Shown here one piece after another: positions 62,341 to 64,000 of a DNA stretch of 64,000 nucleotides (its first letter is position 1; each line of letters opens with the position of its first letter). This stretch comes from Bubalus kerabau (taxonomy: Eukaryota; Chordata; Mammalia; Artiodactyla; Bovidae), in contig NC_073627.1 in the NCBI RefSeq assembly GCF_029407905.1, positions 47,733,001 through 47,797,000 of the forward strand. Reading direction: 5' to 3'. The position numbers and the translations under genes are program-made. The notes under the pieces were generated by a model that searched no databases, had not been told where the DNA came from, and saw only the letters and a program-made list of their open reading frames with translations.

Positions 62341-63569
62341 ACTGTATGTGGTAGGTGGCTCATCAGAGGGAGGTCTACATTTTCAGGCATCAGGCCTTTC
62401 TTCTTCCTGAGTTGTAGGATATGGAATGCAGTGTCATGGACAAGCAGGTGCTTCATAATGATGGGTGTCATTTCAGAAATGAATTTACTGAAAATCCCTC
62501 ACGTACTGATAAGCATTCTCTCCATTTCCTTACCCTTAAGTATCAACATTAGAATGTATGTCTTATGAACGTATGCATATATGTCATGACCAATAACCAA
62601 CTTCCGGCCGCACTAGGGGATCCTGAAGGAATAAGCACACATCTGTGCGTGTATATGTGTGCTCGGCTTGTCACAGTTGGATTTTAAAGGCCAGTGAAAG
62701 AGAGGCTTTGGTCTAACACAGAACCGATAACACTTCAAAGTGCTCACTAAGCTTAGTCCCCTACTGTGAGATGCAACATTTATAAAATGCATTCCTACCT
62801 GTAGCAAGGCAAGCCCACATTTTCCTTTCCAAGGGTCCTCATCAAGGCAAATACTTTGCTTTAACGATCAGCCATGGAAACAGAAACAAAACGTAGAAGT
62901 GGTTAGCCGCCATTTGTGGCACTATCATCCATTGTCTTGTACGCACTGGTATTTTTATTTAGGAGGACATGGGGATAAGAGCTGGAACATATGCTGGTGA
63001 GTTTGCGTGTGTGTTTAGAGAGGACAGCAGACAGGAGCCTGGGGAAAACAAACATGTGCAAACGTGGCAGGGAGCAGAAAGCCCAGCAGGGATTGCTGGT
63101 TTCCTAGCAATCAATGACCAACGTCCCTCTGGGACTATTCCCAATAGTACAAATCGTTTTACAAATAGATGCAGGTCTTGGTTTAGTTACTGACATTGCT
63201 CGACCCAGGGCTGTGTGCACAGGCATCCCCCACAGACAGGTCTTTGAATCTTGGATCTGGGTTTGGATTTACATTCCTGGGAACCCTTTTAGAAGTTTGC
63301 TCCTTGTTTGCCAGACTCTGGATTTTTATCTCAGCGCAGCTGTTCCAACCCAGGGTGTTTCAACAATTTTGTTCCAGGGAATAAAAAAGGGGTAGTTGTT
63401 GTTCTTAATAGAATCAGAACTGTCTCTAAGCACTCAGCTCCCTTTGTACAACTCTCTCCAACTTGGCTGGACCGAAGCCCCTCCCCATCTTTCTCGGCAC
63501 TCCCAAATTTGATCTGTTCTTAAAACACATTTTTATTTTCCTGGACAGCCATATTTGCACATGTGCCAT
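62341..63569. other. Unassigned sequence, repeat-poor
   Basis: About 1.2 kb without a clear repeat. Short TATG/GTGT stretches at 62570-62580 and 62647-62660. Frames up to 102 codons have no recognisable product. Confidence 0.4.
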
Positions 63570-63685
63570 CTCCCCCAAATGACCTTTTAATTGCACCTTA
63601 TTCATCTGTCACTTTCCCGTACCCAGCACAGACCTAGTATATAGTAGGTGCTCAGGAACATTTATTAAATGACTGAACAGGTAAA
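63570..63685 (+). mobile_element. L2 LINE 3' end
   Basis: 'cacttttccc'-like lead, 'acccagcacagacctagtat', 'agtaggtgctcaggaacatt' and 'tattaaatgactgaac' match the L2 3' terminus. Confidence 0.68.
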
Positions 63686-64000
63686 CAGAGTCCCAGAGAC
63701 TTCCCATCCTCCTTCAAGTTGCCCACCCCACCTCGAATCATTGGTCCTGTCTTTCTTCATCCAGAAGAAAGCAGAGAAGGACTGCTGTCCAGGACTGCTG
63801 GTACCTTTGCTGTACTGGCATGGAAACTGGAATGCTACGGTCCTGGAGGGTCATCGCCAACCAGGAGAGGGCAACACAGCATCCTGTGTGTCAGGATGGG
63901 TCTTGCCTGGAAGAAGACATCATTCCTGGTACCAACTGTCTGGAGAAAGAACAGCTTCTCAGACAAGCTCTGGCATCTGTGAACCTTGGCGCTGACTTAC
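63686..64000. other. Unassigned sequence at window end
   Basis: Two overlapping plus-strand frames (63669-63995 and 63719-63982) have no recognisable domain and begin in or next to L2. Continuation outside the window cannot be judged. Confidence 0.4.

Overview
This is mammalian DNA, and specifically from a ruminant (pecoran). The diagnostic evidence is about thirty Bov-tA/Bov-A2/BovA SINEs, six truncated BovB LINE copies and a dozen tRNA-Glu-derived CHR-type SINEs, on a background of ancient mammalian repeats (MIR, L2, hAT MER elements, old LTR fragments). The species within ruminants cannot be told from what I can read. No bacterial or viral gene organisation is present.

I find no host protein-coding gene, no convincing exon and no tRNA, rRNA, snRNA or CRISPR array. 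Every open reading frame above about 100 codons is unrecognisable, lies on or antisense to a repeat, or is a decayed BovB reverse transcriptase fragment. The window is therefore intergenic or deep intronic. Its readable content is a layered record of transposon insertions plus several stretches that look non-repetitive and could be regulatory.

Layout. 0-6 kb: Bov-tA, a BovB tail, CHR SINEs, a nested pair (a 5'-inverted BovB inside a Bov-tA) and an L2 split by a Bov-tA. 6-13 kb: TG microsatellite, MIRs, CHR-2 SINEs, a hAT MER element and an old L1. 13-17 kb: MER5-type element, old LTR, an L1 3' end carrying a Z-DNA-type repeat, then a unique AT-rich block (16.47-16.90 kb) followed by a G-quadruplex/CTCF-like pair (17.08-17.15 kb). 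17-24 kb: SINEs and MIRs with a unique block at 22.2-22.7 kb. 24.5-37.3 kb: four BovB copies, all on the minus strand, including a 1.36-kb copy and one retaining a YADD-bearing reverse transcriptase fragment. 28.8-29.7 kb: an L1 fragment invaded by Bov-tA SINEs. 38.5-45 kb: L1 3' UTR fragments, SINEs and a palindromic mariner MITE. 46.9-47.35 kb: an AT-rich unique block full of TAAT-type homeodomain sites. 47.4-64 kb: L2, MIR, hAT and LTR relics, more SINEs, and unique stretches near 61 and 63 kb.

Nothing here is a multi-gene system. The most interesting items are the enhancer-like unique blocks, the interferon-response-like motifs carried by Bov-A2 copies, the G-quadruplex/CTCF-like pair, and the insertion structures that document retrotransposition mechanisms. 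Family names come from recognising consensus features by eye; exact boundaries and subfamilies would need a repeat-library search.
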